Shown in pieces: positions 34,660 to 43,447 of a stretch of 64,000 nt of DNA. The translations under genes and the position numbers were made by a program. A model generated the notes under the pieces. That model was given only the letters and a program-made list of their open reading frames with translations. It searched no databases and was not told the DNA's origin. Each line of letters starts with the position of its first letter. The first letter of the stretch is position 1. The stretch lies in contig NZ_BCTW01000020.1 in assembly GCF_001590965.1 (NCBI RefSeq), positions 30,593 to 94,592 of the forward strand, given 5' to 3'. The DNA is from Novosphingobium lentum NBRC 107847 (lineage in GTDB: Bacteria > Pseudomonadota > Alphaproteobacteria > Sphingomonadales > Sphingomonadaceae).

Positions 34660-37113
34660 TCAAAGCGTCTTGAGGAACGCGATCAGCGCCAGCTTGTCGG
34701 CATCGCTCAGCACCGGTTCGGGTCCGAAGAACGCCTCGTCGGCTGTCAGCCCGGCGCGCGCGTTGAACATCGCGGTGCCGAAGTAGTGCCCGCGGTTGAC
34801 CACGAAGTCGGGGCATTTGCTCAGCGCCATCAACGGGCTGACCAGCGGCGCGAGGTGGCCGCGCAATGCGGCGTCATCGGCGTTTTTCGGCGCGGTCAGC
34901 AGCGCCAGCTTCATTTGCGCGAGCAGGCTGGCGACGCGCGCATAGTGCCGGGCGATGTCCACCGGATTGCGGCTTTCCGCCAGTGGCTGCAGCGATGCCA
35001 GCAGGTTCACCGGGATGCCCGCCGGGATCGGCCCGATCTCGATATTGCCATCGCGATCGGAAATCCGGTCGAGCGCTTCCTTGGTTTCGTTGCTGAGCAC
35101 GCCGGGCAGGCGCGGCACGAACGAGGCCGGGATGTAGAACCGGCTGCGCTGGGTGGTGCGGTCGATCACGCCTTCCGCGTTGGGCAGGATGGTGTCGCGC
35201 GTCCGCCGTTCGGGCCACAGCATCTGCTGGATCGAGGCATCGAACGACTTCATCCGTCCGCCCACCGAGGGATCGCCGTTGAACGGCCCCACCGTGTTGG
35301 CGAGCAGGAACGGCGCGGTCGACCACAGCGAGATCAGCGACGGCACGCGCGTATAGCCGCGCCCGCCTGCTGGCATCACGTGGATGCGCCGCACCCCGCT
35401 GAACGCGTCCTGGTAGGACGACTGACCGACCGACGGCAGCGCCTTGTAGCTGCTCGACGAGAAGTTGTCCCAGATGTTGCCGCCCAGCGCGTTGGTCGCC
35501 AGCGGGCTGCACAAGTTGGTGCGCAGCAGCGTGACCGGGATGCGCGCGTCGGTGCTGAAATAGTTGCCTTGCGCAAAATCGGGCCGCGCGGCGATGCTGC
35601 GCATCTGCTGCTTGAACGGATCGCCTTGCGTCCATTTCCACCACGCCTTGAAGTGCGTGAGGTAATCCTTGCCCGCACTGTCGGTCAGGCGCGCGTTCTC
35701 GGGTGCGTCGGGCTGCTTGCTCGAATGGCAGCGCGCGCAGGTGGTGGCGAACACGTCGCGGCCATGGGCGACGACATTGGCCGGGGCGGTGAGATAGGCC
35801 TTGCCGCCGGGTGCATCGGCGAGATGGTCGGGGCGCGCGGCCTTGAGGAAGAACAGCGCGGTGTTGGGTGTGCCCTGCTCGGTCGCGCGCCAGTAGGCCG
35901 AATTGTCGCGCGCCACGGCGATCCTGATCGGGGTGATCGGCTTGCCGCCGGCCACGGGGTTGAAGTGTGTGAGCCATTCCTCGCTGTAGAGCCCGATGTT
36001 GAGGTACACCCGGTTGAGCGCGCCCAGGGCGCCCACCGAATCCGATCCGTCCTTCAGCACGTGCGGCGTCCACACCTGGTCGGGCTTGGTATAGAACTGG
36101 GTGAGCGGGCCCGATTTGACCACCATGTTGAACTGCATGTTGTCCTGCTCGCCATGGGCCAGCGATTCATGGCCGATCGCCTTGGCGATGGTGAGGCGGT
36201 CGCCCAGACTGTAGACCGCATTCATCGTGCGCGGGTTGTTGATGTTGTCGGTCGACACCAGCGACGTGTCCATCGCGCCCGGCCGGAACGTCTTGACCAG
36301 CTGGTACATGAAATTGGTTTCGTCGGGCTTCCAGAAGAACAGCCGGTCAACCCACATGTACTGCGCACCGACGGTGGAATTGAGATCGGCGAACGTGGGC
36401 TTTTCAGGATCGGCGGGGGGATGGATCGGGCTGGGGCCCAAGTGGCAGAACCCGCAGCTCATGCCCACGCGATAGGGCCGCACCAGCTTGGGATTGTTGT
36501 AATAGCGCGGGTCGCTGTAAAACTTGGCCGGGTCCCACGCCGCCTTGGCCTGCTCGTCGAAATCGGCGTTGGGGAACAGGCGGAGGCCGAAGATGCCGCT
36601 GGGCTCGCCGTAATACGAGCCGACCGGAACCGTCGTCCCGCGCGCGCCGATTTTCACGCCGGGGTATTTCGCGGCGTTGGCGAACGGATCGGGCGCGCAG
36701 GCGGGATCGCGGCTGTCGCGCCACAGGCCGTAGGCGTCCGGCTTGGTCGGCGCGGCAAAGCATGGCTCGTTGACCAGGCCGAGCTGGTACCAGCGATTGG
36801 CATGACGGTTCGGTCCGGCGGGATCGGGCGCAACGATCTTCAGCAGGTCGAAACCGCCGTACGTGGGCCGGCTCATCGTGTCCCAGAACCGGTCGTTGCC
36901 GCCGGTCCACACCAGCCACATGTTGCGGCCCTTGACCTCGTCCGGGGTCAGCGAGACGCCGTTGTCCATGTCGTGGAAATAGTCTTCGTCGGCCTGGACG
37001 AAATGGCTGTCGCCCAGCCCTGCCTTGGTCGCCTCGTCCTGCTCACCCTTGGTGCGGCAACCGGCCAGCAGCAACAGTCCAAGCACAATTGAAGCTGCCA
37101 TTCCCTTCGACAT
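34660..37113 (-). CDS. Large di-haem cytochrome c lipoprotein
   Basis: An 817-residue lipoprotein: signal peptide MSKGMAASIVLGLLLLAGC with lipobox LLAGC. Two c-type haem motifs are present, CGFCH (residues 220-224) and CARCH (459-463), placed about 240 residues apart as in MauG/RoxA-type di-haem enzymes rather than in electron shuttles. It could be a peroxidase, an oxygenase or an acceptor for the GMC enzyme; the sequence does not decide. ATG 37113 is chosen over 37128 because it gives a normal lipoprotein signal. It heads the minus-strand operon, 25 bases before the GMC gene. Confidence 0.82.
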   Translation of the reverse strand: MSKGMAASIVLGLLLLAGCRTKGEQDEATKAGLGDSHFVQADEDYFHDMDNGVSLTPDEVKGRNMWLVWTGGNDRFWDTMSRPTYGGFDLLKIVAPDPAGPNRHANRWYQLGLVNEPCFAAPTKPDAYGLWRDSRDPACAPDPFANAAKYPGVKIGARGTTVPVGSYYGEPSGIFGLRLFPNADFDEQAKAAWDPAKFYSDPRYYNNPKLVRPYRVGMSCGFCHLGPSPIHPPADPEKPTFADLNSTVGAQYMWVDRLFFWKPDETNFMYQLVKTFRPGAMDTSLVSTDNINNPRTMNAVYSLGDRLTIAKAIGHESLAHGEQDNMQFNMVVKSGPLTQFYTKPDQVWTPHVLKDGSDSVGALGALNRVYLNIGLYSEEWLTHFNPVAGGKPITPIRIAVARDNSAYWRATEQGTPNTALFFLKAARPDHLADAPGGKAYLTAPANVVAHGRDVFATTCARCHSSKQPDAPENARLTDSAGKDYLTHFKAWWKWTQGDPFKQQMRSIAARPDFAQGNYFSTDARIPVTLLRTNLCSPLATNALGGNIWDNFSSSSYKALPSVGQSSYQDAFSGVRRIHVMPAGGRGYTRVPSLISLWSTAPFLLANTVGPFNGDPSVGGRMKSFDASIQQMLWPERRTRDTILPNAEGVIDRTTQRSRFYIPASFVPRLPGVLSNETKEALDRISDRDGNIEIGPIPAGIPVNLLASLQPLAESRNPVDIARHYARVASLLAQMKLALLTAPKNADDAALRGHLAPLVSPLMALSKCPDFVVNRGHYFGTAMFNARAGLTADEAFFGPEPVLSDADKLALIAFLKTL

Positions 37114-37420
37114 CACGCCGTCCTCCACAAGATCAGGCTGGCTGGCAGCACCGACAGACTGTTGATCTGGTTATGGCGACGTCGAAGTGGATTGGGTTAT
37201 GATACTGGAGCGCGAATAGCTCAAGCGCAAAACATGCCTGCCGGAAGTTAAGCATGACCGGGTGCGGCAGTGCGGCGCGGCGTTGTTAGTACAGCAGATT
37301 TGTGCAAGCGACTTGACGCGGCGCAGTCCGTGCGCTTCACTTCGTGGTAATTGCCATCGGGTCGCAGATGCGGGGAAACCCTGCACGCCAGCTTTTTTCC
37401 TGTTGTGGAAAGGCCTTGCG
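37114..37420. promoter_or_regulatory. Divergent intergenic region between di-haem lipoprotein and patatin genes
   Basis: A 307-base gap between divergent starts must contain both promoters. I find no ORF that looks real in it. A TTGACG at 37313-37318 could be a -35 element for the patatin gene, but no good -10 follows at proper spacing. GCAGTGCGGCGCG (37267-37279) also occurs upstream of the DyP operon at 28384-28396. Confidence 0.4.
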
Positions 37421-38887
37421 ATGGACACGCCTGAACGCACGCCCGATCGGCCGCGTGCAATCGCCGCCGCCCGGATCATCGCCGCGCTGGTCGCGATCCT
37501 GGTGCTGTGCGGTTGCGCGCAGGACGCGGTGTTCACGCCGAAAAGCAACTTCTGCGGGTTCAAGCGCCACGTGCTGGCCACCAACGTGACCGATGGCATG
37601 ACGGGATCGAGCGACCGGTCGGTGACCGGCGTTGGATTTGCGCCGGACTCGCTGGCCGGAACGATAAGTTCGTCGCTGCAGGGTCGCCCCCAACACGGTC
37701 TGACCCCAGAAGGCGGCGCGCCGGCGTTCCTGTTCCTGTCGGGCGGTGGTCAGCATGGGGCGTTCGGCGCCGGATTTATCGACCAGTGGCGCGTGGAGAG
37801 CGAGAAGCGTCACCACAGCCTGCCGCAGTTCCAGATGGTCACGGGGATCAGCACCGGCTCGATCCAGGCCAGCTTCGCGTTTGCCGGGATGACCGCGCTG
37901 GCGGTCGACGGCTACACGATTCCGGATGAAAGCGTGCTCCTCACCCCGCTGGCAAAGCCTTCGGCGGGCGGCGGGCTGGGCGCGAGTGCCGGGCTGGCGT
38001 TGGCGCGACAAGGCGCCGTCGCCGACCTGACACCGCTCTACGACCACCTCGACCGGCACCTGACCGACGAAGTTCTGCGGCGCGTGGCGCAGGGCGCGGA
38101 CCAAGGTCGCCAGCTGTTCGTCGGGGTGGTGGATGTCGATTCGGGCGAAGCCGTTGCGTTCGACATGGGCGACATGGCCCAGCGCTATGCGGTGGCCCAG
38201 CCCCAGCCGCCGGTGAGCGAAACCGCGCTGGCCCCCGGAGCCCGGCGCCTGAAGGACTGCTACATCGCCGCGATCGTGGCGTCGTCGTCCGCGCCCATCG
38301 CCGCGCGGCCGGTGTTCATCGACAACCGCATGTATATCGACGGCGGCGCGCGCTTCGGCCTGTTCGGGGCGGAGATCGGCGCGGTGATCGACGATCGCAA
38401 GCGGCTGGCGGCGATCGCCGGCGCGCTGCCAGGCCAGCCGCCGCCGGTGCCGATCACCTTCGCGATCGTCAACGGCACGCTGCAGACCGGGGTCCCGGCG
38501 ACGTGCCCGTGGGCGGATGCGACGCTGTGCCGCGATGGCATGCCGTCGAACGTGGTCAATTCGCCGCACAACACATGGTCGTTCCTGGGCCTGGCGCTGC
38601 GCTCGGAAGAGGTGCTGTCGAACCAGATCTACCGCTTTTCGGCGCAGCGGGTCGGGACGAGCGCGGGCGATTGCCAGGGCTGCTTCAACTTCGTGCGGAT
38701 CGAGCCGGACAGCCAGCAGCACATGTTGGCCATTGGAAACGAAACGAAAACCTGCCAGCAATGGCGCGACGACGATCGCAAGCGGCTGAACCCCATCCAG
38801 TTCTTCCCCAACTACATGCGCTGCATCATCGACTATGGCCGGTCGCGGCCCGAAGTCGTCGCATGGGCCAAGTATCGCATGAAGTGA
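37421..38887 (+). CDS. Patatin-like phospholipase lipoprotein
   Basis: A 488-residue patatin-fold lipid acyl hydrolase. The N-terminal hydrophobic stretch ends LVLCGC, a lipobox, so it is probably membrane-anchored. The oxyanion motif is SGGGQHGAFGAGF, the nucleophile elbow GISTGS (Ser144), and the catalytic Asp is in IDGGAR (Asp307). It should release fatty acids from membrane lipids. It is divergent from the di-haem/GMC/catalase-like operon, and could supply fatty acids to those oxidative enzymes; this link is inferred from position. ATG 37421; a GTG at 37262 in the same frame would lose the lipoprotein signal. Confidence 0.86.
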   Translation: MDTPERTPDRPRAIAAARIIAALVAILVLCGCAQDAVFTPKSNFCGFKRHVLATNVTDGMTGSSDRSVTGVGFAPDSLAGTISSSLQGRPQHGLTPEGGAPAFLFLSGGGQHGAFGAGFIDQWRVESEKRHHSLPQFQMVTGISTGSIQASFAFAGMTALAVDGYTIPDESVLLTPLAKPSAGGGLGASAGLALARQGAVADLTPLYDHLDRHLTDEVLRRVAQGADQGRQLFVGVVDVDSGEAVAFDMGDMAQRYAVAQPQPPVSETALAPGARRLKDCYIAAIVASSSAPIAARPVFIDNRMYIDGGARFGLFGAEIGAVIDDRKRLAAIAGALPGQPPPVPITFAIVNGTLQTGVPATCPWADATLCRDGMPSNVVNSPHNTWSFLGLALRSEEVLSNQIYRFSAQRVGTSAGDCQGCFNFVRIEPDSQQHMLAIGNETKTCQQWRDDDRKRLNPIQFFPNYMRCIIDYGRSRPEVVAWAKYRMK

Positions 38888-38920
38888 GGCCCGGAAGCCG
38901 CCCATTCGCGGGGCAGATCG

Positions 38921-39307
38921 CTAGCGTTCGTGCCGCGCCGCCAGCGCGATACCGGCCAGATTCTGCGCGCGGCGGATCCAGCGGATGCGCGCGGGCGGGG
39001 CGATCAGGCATAGCGCCTCGAACCGCGCGAGATGCGACCTGAACGACACCGAACGACACTTGAGCACACCGTTGGCCTGATCGATCACCTGCACCGCATC
39101 GCCGATCAGCTCGAACTCGCGCGTTCCCAGCGCATGTGCCACCTCCAGCGCGCAGAGCAGCGCCAGCCACTCGGCGTCGCCGTTGCTGCCGGTGCCCAGA
39201 TTGTCGAATACATGCACCACGCCGCGCGCGACCACGGCGGCCTCGATCCGCCCCGGGTTGGGGCGGCAGCCGCCGTCGAAGAACACCTTGAGCCTGCGCT
39301 GCTGCAT
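38921..39307 (-). CDS. Ribonuclease HI family protein
   Basis: A 128-residue RNase H-fold protein. VFFDGGCRPNPGRIEAAVV carries the first Asp, NGDAEWLALLCAL the Glu, and ELIGDAVQVIDQ the next Asp; the fourth acidic/His position is not clear. It could cut RNA in RNA:DNA hybrids, but the variant C-terminus means activity is uncertain. The start at 39307 puts the first strand near residue 7 as in RnhA. It converges on the patatin gene (33-base gap) and diverges from the hemolysin-family gene. Confidence 0.8.
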   Translation of the reverse strand: MQQRRLKVFFDGGCRPNPGRIEAAVVARGVVHVFDNLGTGSNGDAEWLALLCALEVAHALGTREFELIGDAVQVIDQANGVLKCRSVSFRSHLARFEALCLIAPPARIRWIRRAQNLAGIALAARHER

Positions 39308-39421
39308 AGCCTTGCCGATAACCCGCGCAGGCGATGACCGCGAGCGGCAATTTTTTCCGCTTGGGCAACTGTGGATCGCGCACCGTAGCGGCGTCTGACT
39401 GGCGTAGTCGCGGAGTGTTGC

Positions 39422-39973
39422 ATGAACGTTGGGTCGGAATTCGAACTGGTGCGACGCTGCTACCGCCAATCGTTCGACGCGCGCATCGCGCCGGGCTTCG
39501 CAAATTTCCGCACCGCGATGCGCCACGCCGATCATGGCGCGGTGCTCGGCTATCGCCGCGCGGGCAGCGAGCCACTGTTCCTCGAAGCCTATCTCGACCG
39601 GCCGGTGGAGCAGGTCCTAGCCGACGCGCTGGGGTGCCCGGTGCATCGCGATGCGGTGATCGAGATCGGCAACTTCGCCTCGACCAGCGCGCCCGCGATG
39701 ATCGCGCTGTGGACCCAGTGCGCCAACGATCTGGGCGCCAGCGACGAGATCGCCGTCGCCACGCTGACCGCGCCGTTGCGGTCGATGTTCCGGCGGATCG
39801 GGGTGCCGTTCACGGTGCTGTCCGATGCCCGGCCCGAGCGGCTGGGCGATGCGGCGGGCGCGTGGGGCGCGTATTACCGGCAGGACCCCAAGGTCTGTGC
39901 GGGTCGGATTGCCGACGGGCAGGCCGCGCTCGCACGGTTCGCCGATCGCCGCCGACGCGGGGCCGCCGCGTGA
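39422..39973 (+). CDS. Thermostable hemolysin family protein
   Basis: A 183-residue protein of the PF12261 family, named after Vibrio delta-VPH. Recognisable parts are VLGYRRAGSEPLFLEAYLDRPVEQVL, VIEIGNFASTSAPAMIALW, and LTAPLRSMFRRIGVPFTVL. The layout resembles GNAT or acyl-homoserine-lactone synthase-like acyltransferases, so acyl transfer is a likelier function than haemolysis; that is inference. It is the first gene of a compact operon: its TGA overlaps the GTG of the ANL-HDO fusion. The name should not be taken as evidence of toxin activity. Confidence 0.82.
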   Translation: MNVGSEFELVRRCYRQSFDARIAPGFANFRTAMRHADHGAVLGYRRAGSEPLFLEAYLDRPVEQVLADALGCPVHRDAVIEIGNFASTSAPAMIALWTQCANDLGASDEIAVATLTAPLRSMFRRIGVPFTVLSDARPERLGDAAGAWGAYYRQDPKVCAGRIADGQAALARFADRRRRGAAA

Positions 39974-42021
39974 ACGCCCTGTTCGCCGCCATTGCGGGCC
40001 ATGCCGCGTCGATCGGCCATCGCGCGGCAATCGACCCGATTTGCGCGCCGCCCGTCACGTACGCCGACTTGCCCGAGCAAATCTCGCCCGCCGCGCAAGT
40101 GCTCGCGCAGCGCAACGATCCCGCGCGCCCGATCGCCGTGCGGCTGGACCATGGCGCCGATCTCGCGCTGCTCGACCTTGCCCTGTTGCACGCCGGCATC
40201 GTCCAGCTTTCGCTGCCGGCGTTCTTTACCGCCGAGCAGACACATCACGCGCTGGCCGCCAGCGGGGCGCAGGCGCTCCATGGCGACGGTAAGGTCTCGC
40301 GCGAACCGAACTGTCAGGCGGTGGCCTTGCCCGAAGGCACCGCGCGCATCACTTTCACCTCTGGCTCGACCGGAACGCCCAAGGGCGTGTGCCTGTCTGC
40401 CGACCACATGCTCGACGTCGCCGGAGCGGTGGTCTCGGCGGTCGGGCAGGGCCACGCCGGGCGCCATCTGGCGCTGCTGCCGCCGGGCATCCTGCTCGAG
40501 ACCGTGGCGGGCTTTTACGCCACGCTGCTGGCCGGGGGGACGTATGTTTGCCCACCGCAGGCGCTGGCCGGGCTCGCCAATCCGTTCCGTCCCGATTTCC
40601 TGACGATGGTGCGGCGGATCGCGGAATGGCGCGTCACCTCGCTGATCCTCGTCCCCGAATACCTCTCGGGGCTGGTCGCCGCGATGGAGGCGAGCGGCAC
40701 CCGCCTGCCGCTGCTGACGCTGGTCGCGGTCGGCGGCGCGCGCACGCCGCCCTCGCTGATCGAACGGGCGAGGGCGCTGGGGCTTCCCGCGCGCCAGGGA
40801 TACGGCCTGACCGAGTGCGGATCGGTGGTCGCGCTGGAAAGCGATGCGTCCGGACCGCCCGGTTCGGTCGGCAAAGTTCTTCCGCACATGCGCCTGGAAC
40901 TGGCCGATGATGGCGAGATCCTGCTGCACGGCCCGGCGTACCTCGGCACGATCGGCAGTCCTAGAGCCGCTGGACCGCTGGCAACCGGCGACATCGGCCG
41001 GATAGATGCGACCGGAGGCCTGTGGATCGAGGGGCGCAAGTCCAGCCTATTCGTGACCTCCTACGGGCGTAACATCTCGCCCGAATGGGTCGAGGAAAAG
41101 TTGCTCGCCCAACCCGGCGTGGCGCAGGCCATGGTTTATGGCGAAGGGCTGGCCAGCCCCGAGGCGCTGCTGGTGCCGACGTATCCCGATGCAGACCTCG
41201 CGGCGGCCGTCGCGGCGGCAAACGCGACACTGCCCCCGTATGCGTTTGTCGCCCGCTGGCGGGCCACCGCGCCTTTTACACCCCTGAACGGTCACGCGAC
41301 CGGCAACGGACGGATGCGACGCGACGCGATCATCGCCGCTTATGGCACCGGTGAAACCCCGTTCTTTACCGAACTCGAGCGGCGAACAGGCGCGGCACGG
41401 CAGGCGTTCCTCGGGGTGCGGCAAGTGCAGGCGGGGCTGTCCGGTTCGATCCCGCTGCAGGCCTATCTCGCCTATCTGGAGCAGGCCTACCATCACGTGC
41501 GCCACACCGTGCCGCTGATGCGCGAGGCCCGGGCCAGGCTGACGCATCGGCCCAAGCTGGTCGCGGCGCTCGACGAGTATATCGCCGAGGAAACCGGGCA
41601 CGAGGCGTGGATTCTCGACGATATCGCCGCTGCGGGCGGCGACGCGGACCGGGTGCGCCGGGGCGCGGCGGGCAGGGCGACCGCCGCCATGGTCGACCAT
41701 GCATATGCCACGATCCGGCACGGCAATCCGGCGGCGTTCTTCGGCATGGTGTTCGTGCTCGAAAGCGTCAGCGTGGCGCTGGCATCGCGCGGTGCCGCGT
41801 CGGTGGCGCAACGGCTGGGCCTGCCGCCCGAGGCGTTCACCTATCTCACCTCGCACGGTGCGCTCGACCAGGCGCACATGACATTCCTCGCCGATCTGGT
41901 GAACGGTATCGACGACGCAGCCGACCGCGAGGCCATTGTCGCCATGGCGTGCGAGATCTTTGCGCTGTTCGGCGCGATGTTCGCGGACATTCCCTTGGAG
42001 ACCGACCGTGCTGCCGCTTGA
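39970..42021 (+). CDS. Fusion of ANL acyl-adenylate-forming enzyme with haem-oxygenase-like di-iron oxidase
   Basis: A 683-residue two-domain protein. Residues 1-455 are an ANL (AMP-dependent synthetase/ligase) domain: P-loop TFTSGSTGTPKG (128-139), YGLTE (278-282), TGD (about 339). The A10 loop reads NGRMRRD, with Arg448 where catalytic Lys is normal. Residues about 460-683 are a haem-oxygenase-like di-iron oxidase (HDO): possible ligands Glu504 and His508 (LEQAYHH), Glu541/His544 (EETGHE), and His629, Asp633, His636 (HGALDQAH). HDO relatives include UndA (fatty acid to 1-alkene) and SznF. An activated acid oxidised in cis is the natural reading. GTG start overlaps the previous stop. Confidence 0.83.
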   Translation: MNALFAAIAGHAASIGHRAAIDPICAPPVTYADLPEQISPAAQVLAQRNDPARPIAVRLDHGADLALLDLALLHAGIVQLSLPAFFTAEQTHHALAASGAQALHGDGKVSREPNCQAVALPEGTARITFTSGSTGTPKGVCLSADHMLDVAGAVVSAVGQGHAGRHLALLPPGILLETVAGFYATLLAGGTYVCPPQALAGLANPFRPDFLTMVRRIAEWRVTSLILVPEYLSGLVAAMEASGTRLPLLTLVAVGGARTPPSLIERARALGLPARQGYGLTECGSVVALESDASGPPGSVGKVLPHMRLELADDGEILLHGPAYLGTIGSPRAAGPLATGDIGRIDATGGLWIEGRKSSLFVTSYGRNISPEWVEEKLLAQPGVAQAMVYGEGLASPEALLVPTYPDADLAAAVAAANATLPPYAFVARWRATAPFTPLNGHATGNGRMRRDAIIAAYGTGETPFFTELERRTGAARQAFLGVRQVQAGLSGSIPLQAYLAYLEQAYHHVRHTVPLMREARARLTHRPKLVAALDEYIAEETGHEAWILDDIAAAGGDADRVRRGAAGRATAAMVDHAYATIRHGNPAAFFGMVFVLESVSVALASRGAASVAQRLGLPPEAFTYLTSHGALDQAHMTFLADLVNGIDDAADREAIVAMACEIFALFGAMFADIPLETDRAAA

Positions 42022-42763
42022 GGGCAAGACGGTCGCGATGACCGGGGCTGCCGGCGGGATCGGCTCGGCCGTGGCGCGCCGGTTGCAGTCGGCGGGCGCG
42101 GTGGTGACTGGGATCGACCGCGTGGAGTGCCCCGCGTGCGACGCCAGCATCGTCACCGACCTGGGCGATCGCGCGGCACTGGCGCTGCTGTGCGCTCGCC
42201 TTGGCGCAGCACCGCCCGACATTCTGGTCAACGTCGCCGGCGTGCTGGGCTTCGGCCTGCATGAGCGCCAGACCGCAGAGGCGCTGGCGCTGTGCTATAC
42301 GATCAACCTGATCGTCCCGGCCACGTTGGCGGCGGCAGTCGCCGGGCCGATGCGCGCGCGCGGATCGGGGCAGATCGTCAACATCGGGTCGGTGCTGGGG
42401 GCGATTCCCTATCCGTGGTTCGCCGCCTATTCGAGCAGCAAGGCCGGGCTCGCCGCGCTGAGCCAGGCCTTGCGCCGCGAACTGGCGGGCAGCGCGGTTG
42501 CCTTGACGCACATCAATCCGCGCGCCGCCAGGACCGCGTTCAACAGCGCCGAGGTCAACCGCTTCCTCGCGCTCAGCGGCATGAAGGCCGACGATCCCGA
42601 ATGGCTCGCCGATCGCATCGCCGCAGCCATCATCGCGCGGCGCAAAACGGTCAGCATCGGCTGGGCGGAAAAGGTGTTCGCGGCGCTCAATGCGCTGGCC
42701 CCGTCGCTGGTCGATCGCGGGCTGGCGGGGTCCGTCCGCAAGGTCGGGGCCCAACTTTCATGA
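42008..42763 (+). CDS. Short-chain dehydrogenase/reductase
   Basis: A 251-residue SDR. The cofactor motif is TGAAGGIG, NVAGVLG is the NNAG-equivalent, and the active site has Ser in IGSVLG and YSSSK. It should reduce or oxidise a carbonyl/alcohol with NAD(P)H. GTG 42008 starts 14 bases before the end of the ANL-HDO gene, with GGAG eight bases upstream. The coupling suggests it acts on the product of the fusion enzyme, for example as a keto or aldehyde reductase. Confidence 0.87.
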   Translation: MLPLEGKTVAMTGAAGGIGSAVARRLQSAGAVVTGIDRVECPACDASIVTDLGDRAALALLCARLGAAPPDILVNVAGVLGFGLHERQTAEALALCYTINLIVPATLAAAVAGPMRARGSGQIVNIGSVLGAIPYPWFAAYSSSKAGLAALSQALRRELAGSAVALTHINPRAARTAFNSAEVNRFLALSGMKADDPEWLADRIAAAIIARRKTVSIGWAEKVFAALNALAPSLVDRGLAGSVRKVGAQLS

Positions 42764-42785
42764 TGTTCCGGATGGAGACGTATCG

Positions 42786-43433
42786 ATGAATCTGCGCAAA
42801 TCACTGGGTGCCGCGCTGGCCGCGCTGCTCGTCCTGTCATGGCCGGCGCTTGCTGTCGCGGCCTCGCTGCAGGACGAGGTCAAGGCGATCAACGACGGTT
42901 GGGCGCATGTGACTTACGAGATGAACGGATCGAGCCACCAGACCGTGGCGCTGGCCCAGCTCGACCATGTCGCCGCGACGCTGGTCGCGCGCTATCCCAA
43001 CCAGGCCGAACCGCTGCTGTGGGAAGGCATCGTGGTGTCCGAAGAGGCCAACCGCGCCAACATCTTCCACAAGCTGAGCCTGGCCACCCGCGCCCGCGAC
43101 CTGATCGCGCGGGCCTACGCGCTCAATCCCCACGCCGCCAACGGCGGGGCGGCGATGAGCCTGGGCGTGCTCTACTACAAGGTGCCCGGATCGCCGCTGG
43201 GGTTCGGCGACAAGGAGCGCGCCCGGGCGCTGCTGCGTGAGGGCCTGGCGCTCGACCCCAACGGACTCGACGCCAACTATTTCTACGGCGATTTCCTGCA
43301 CGACAAAGGCAACGATGCGATCGCCCGGACGTATCTGCAAAAGGCGCTGCGCGCGCCGCACGACCAGACGCGGCCGGTGTGGGACGCCGGTCGCCGCCGT
43401 GAAGTGATGGCGCTGCTGCACCAGCTGCACTGA
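42786..43433 (+). CDS. Exported TPR-like protein
   Basis: A 215-residue protein with a clear signal peptide (residues 1-26, ending AVAAS). The mature part is helical with TPR-like units: RARDLIARAYALNPHAANGGAAMSLG and RARALLREGLALDPNGLDANYFYGDFL, then DAIARTYLQKALRAP. Such proteins bind peptides or partner proteins in the periplasm. It is 22 bases after the SDR and before the methyltransferase, so it is part of the same operon, though its role in a biosynthetic route is unclear. Confidence 0.75.
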   Translation: MNLRKSLGAALAALLVLSWPALAVAASLQDEVKAINDGWAHVTYEMNGSSHQTVALAQLDHVAATLVARYPNQAEPLLWEGIVVSEEANRANIFHKLSLATRARDLIARAYALNPHAANGGAAMSLGVLYYKVPGSPLGFGDKERARALLREGLALDPNGLDANYFYGDFLHDKGNDAIARTYLQKALRAPHDQTRPVWDAGRRREVMALLHQLH

Positions 43434-43447
43434 GCGGATCCGGGGGG

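Noticed and set aside
34654..37092. An 812-codon plus-strand open frame opposite the di-haem lipoprotein gene
   Set aside because: It is antisense to a gene with clear haem motifs and lipobox; its translation is Arg/Gly/Val-rich with no domain. High GC content creates long open shadow frames.
39422..39973. Reading the hemolysin-family gene as a toxin
   Set aside because: No signal peptide or membrane-active segment, and it is the first gene of an enzyme operon; the family name comes from one Vibrio protein.
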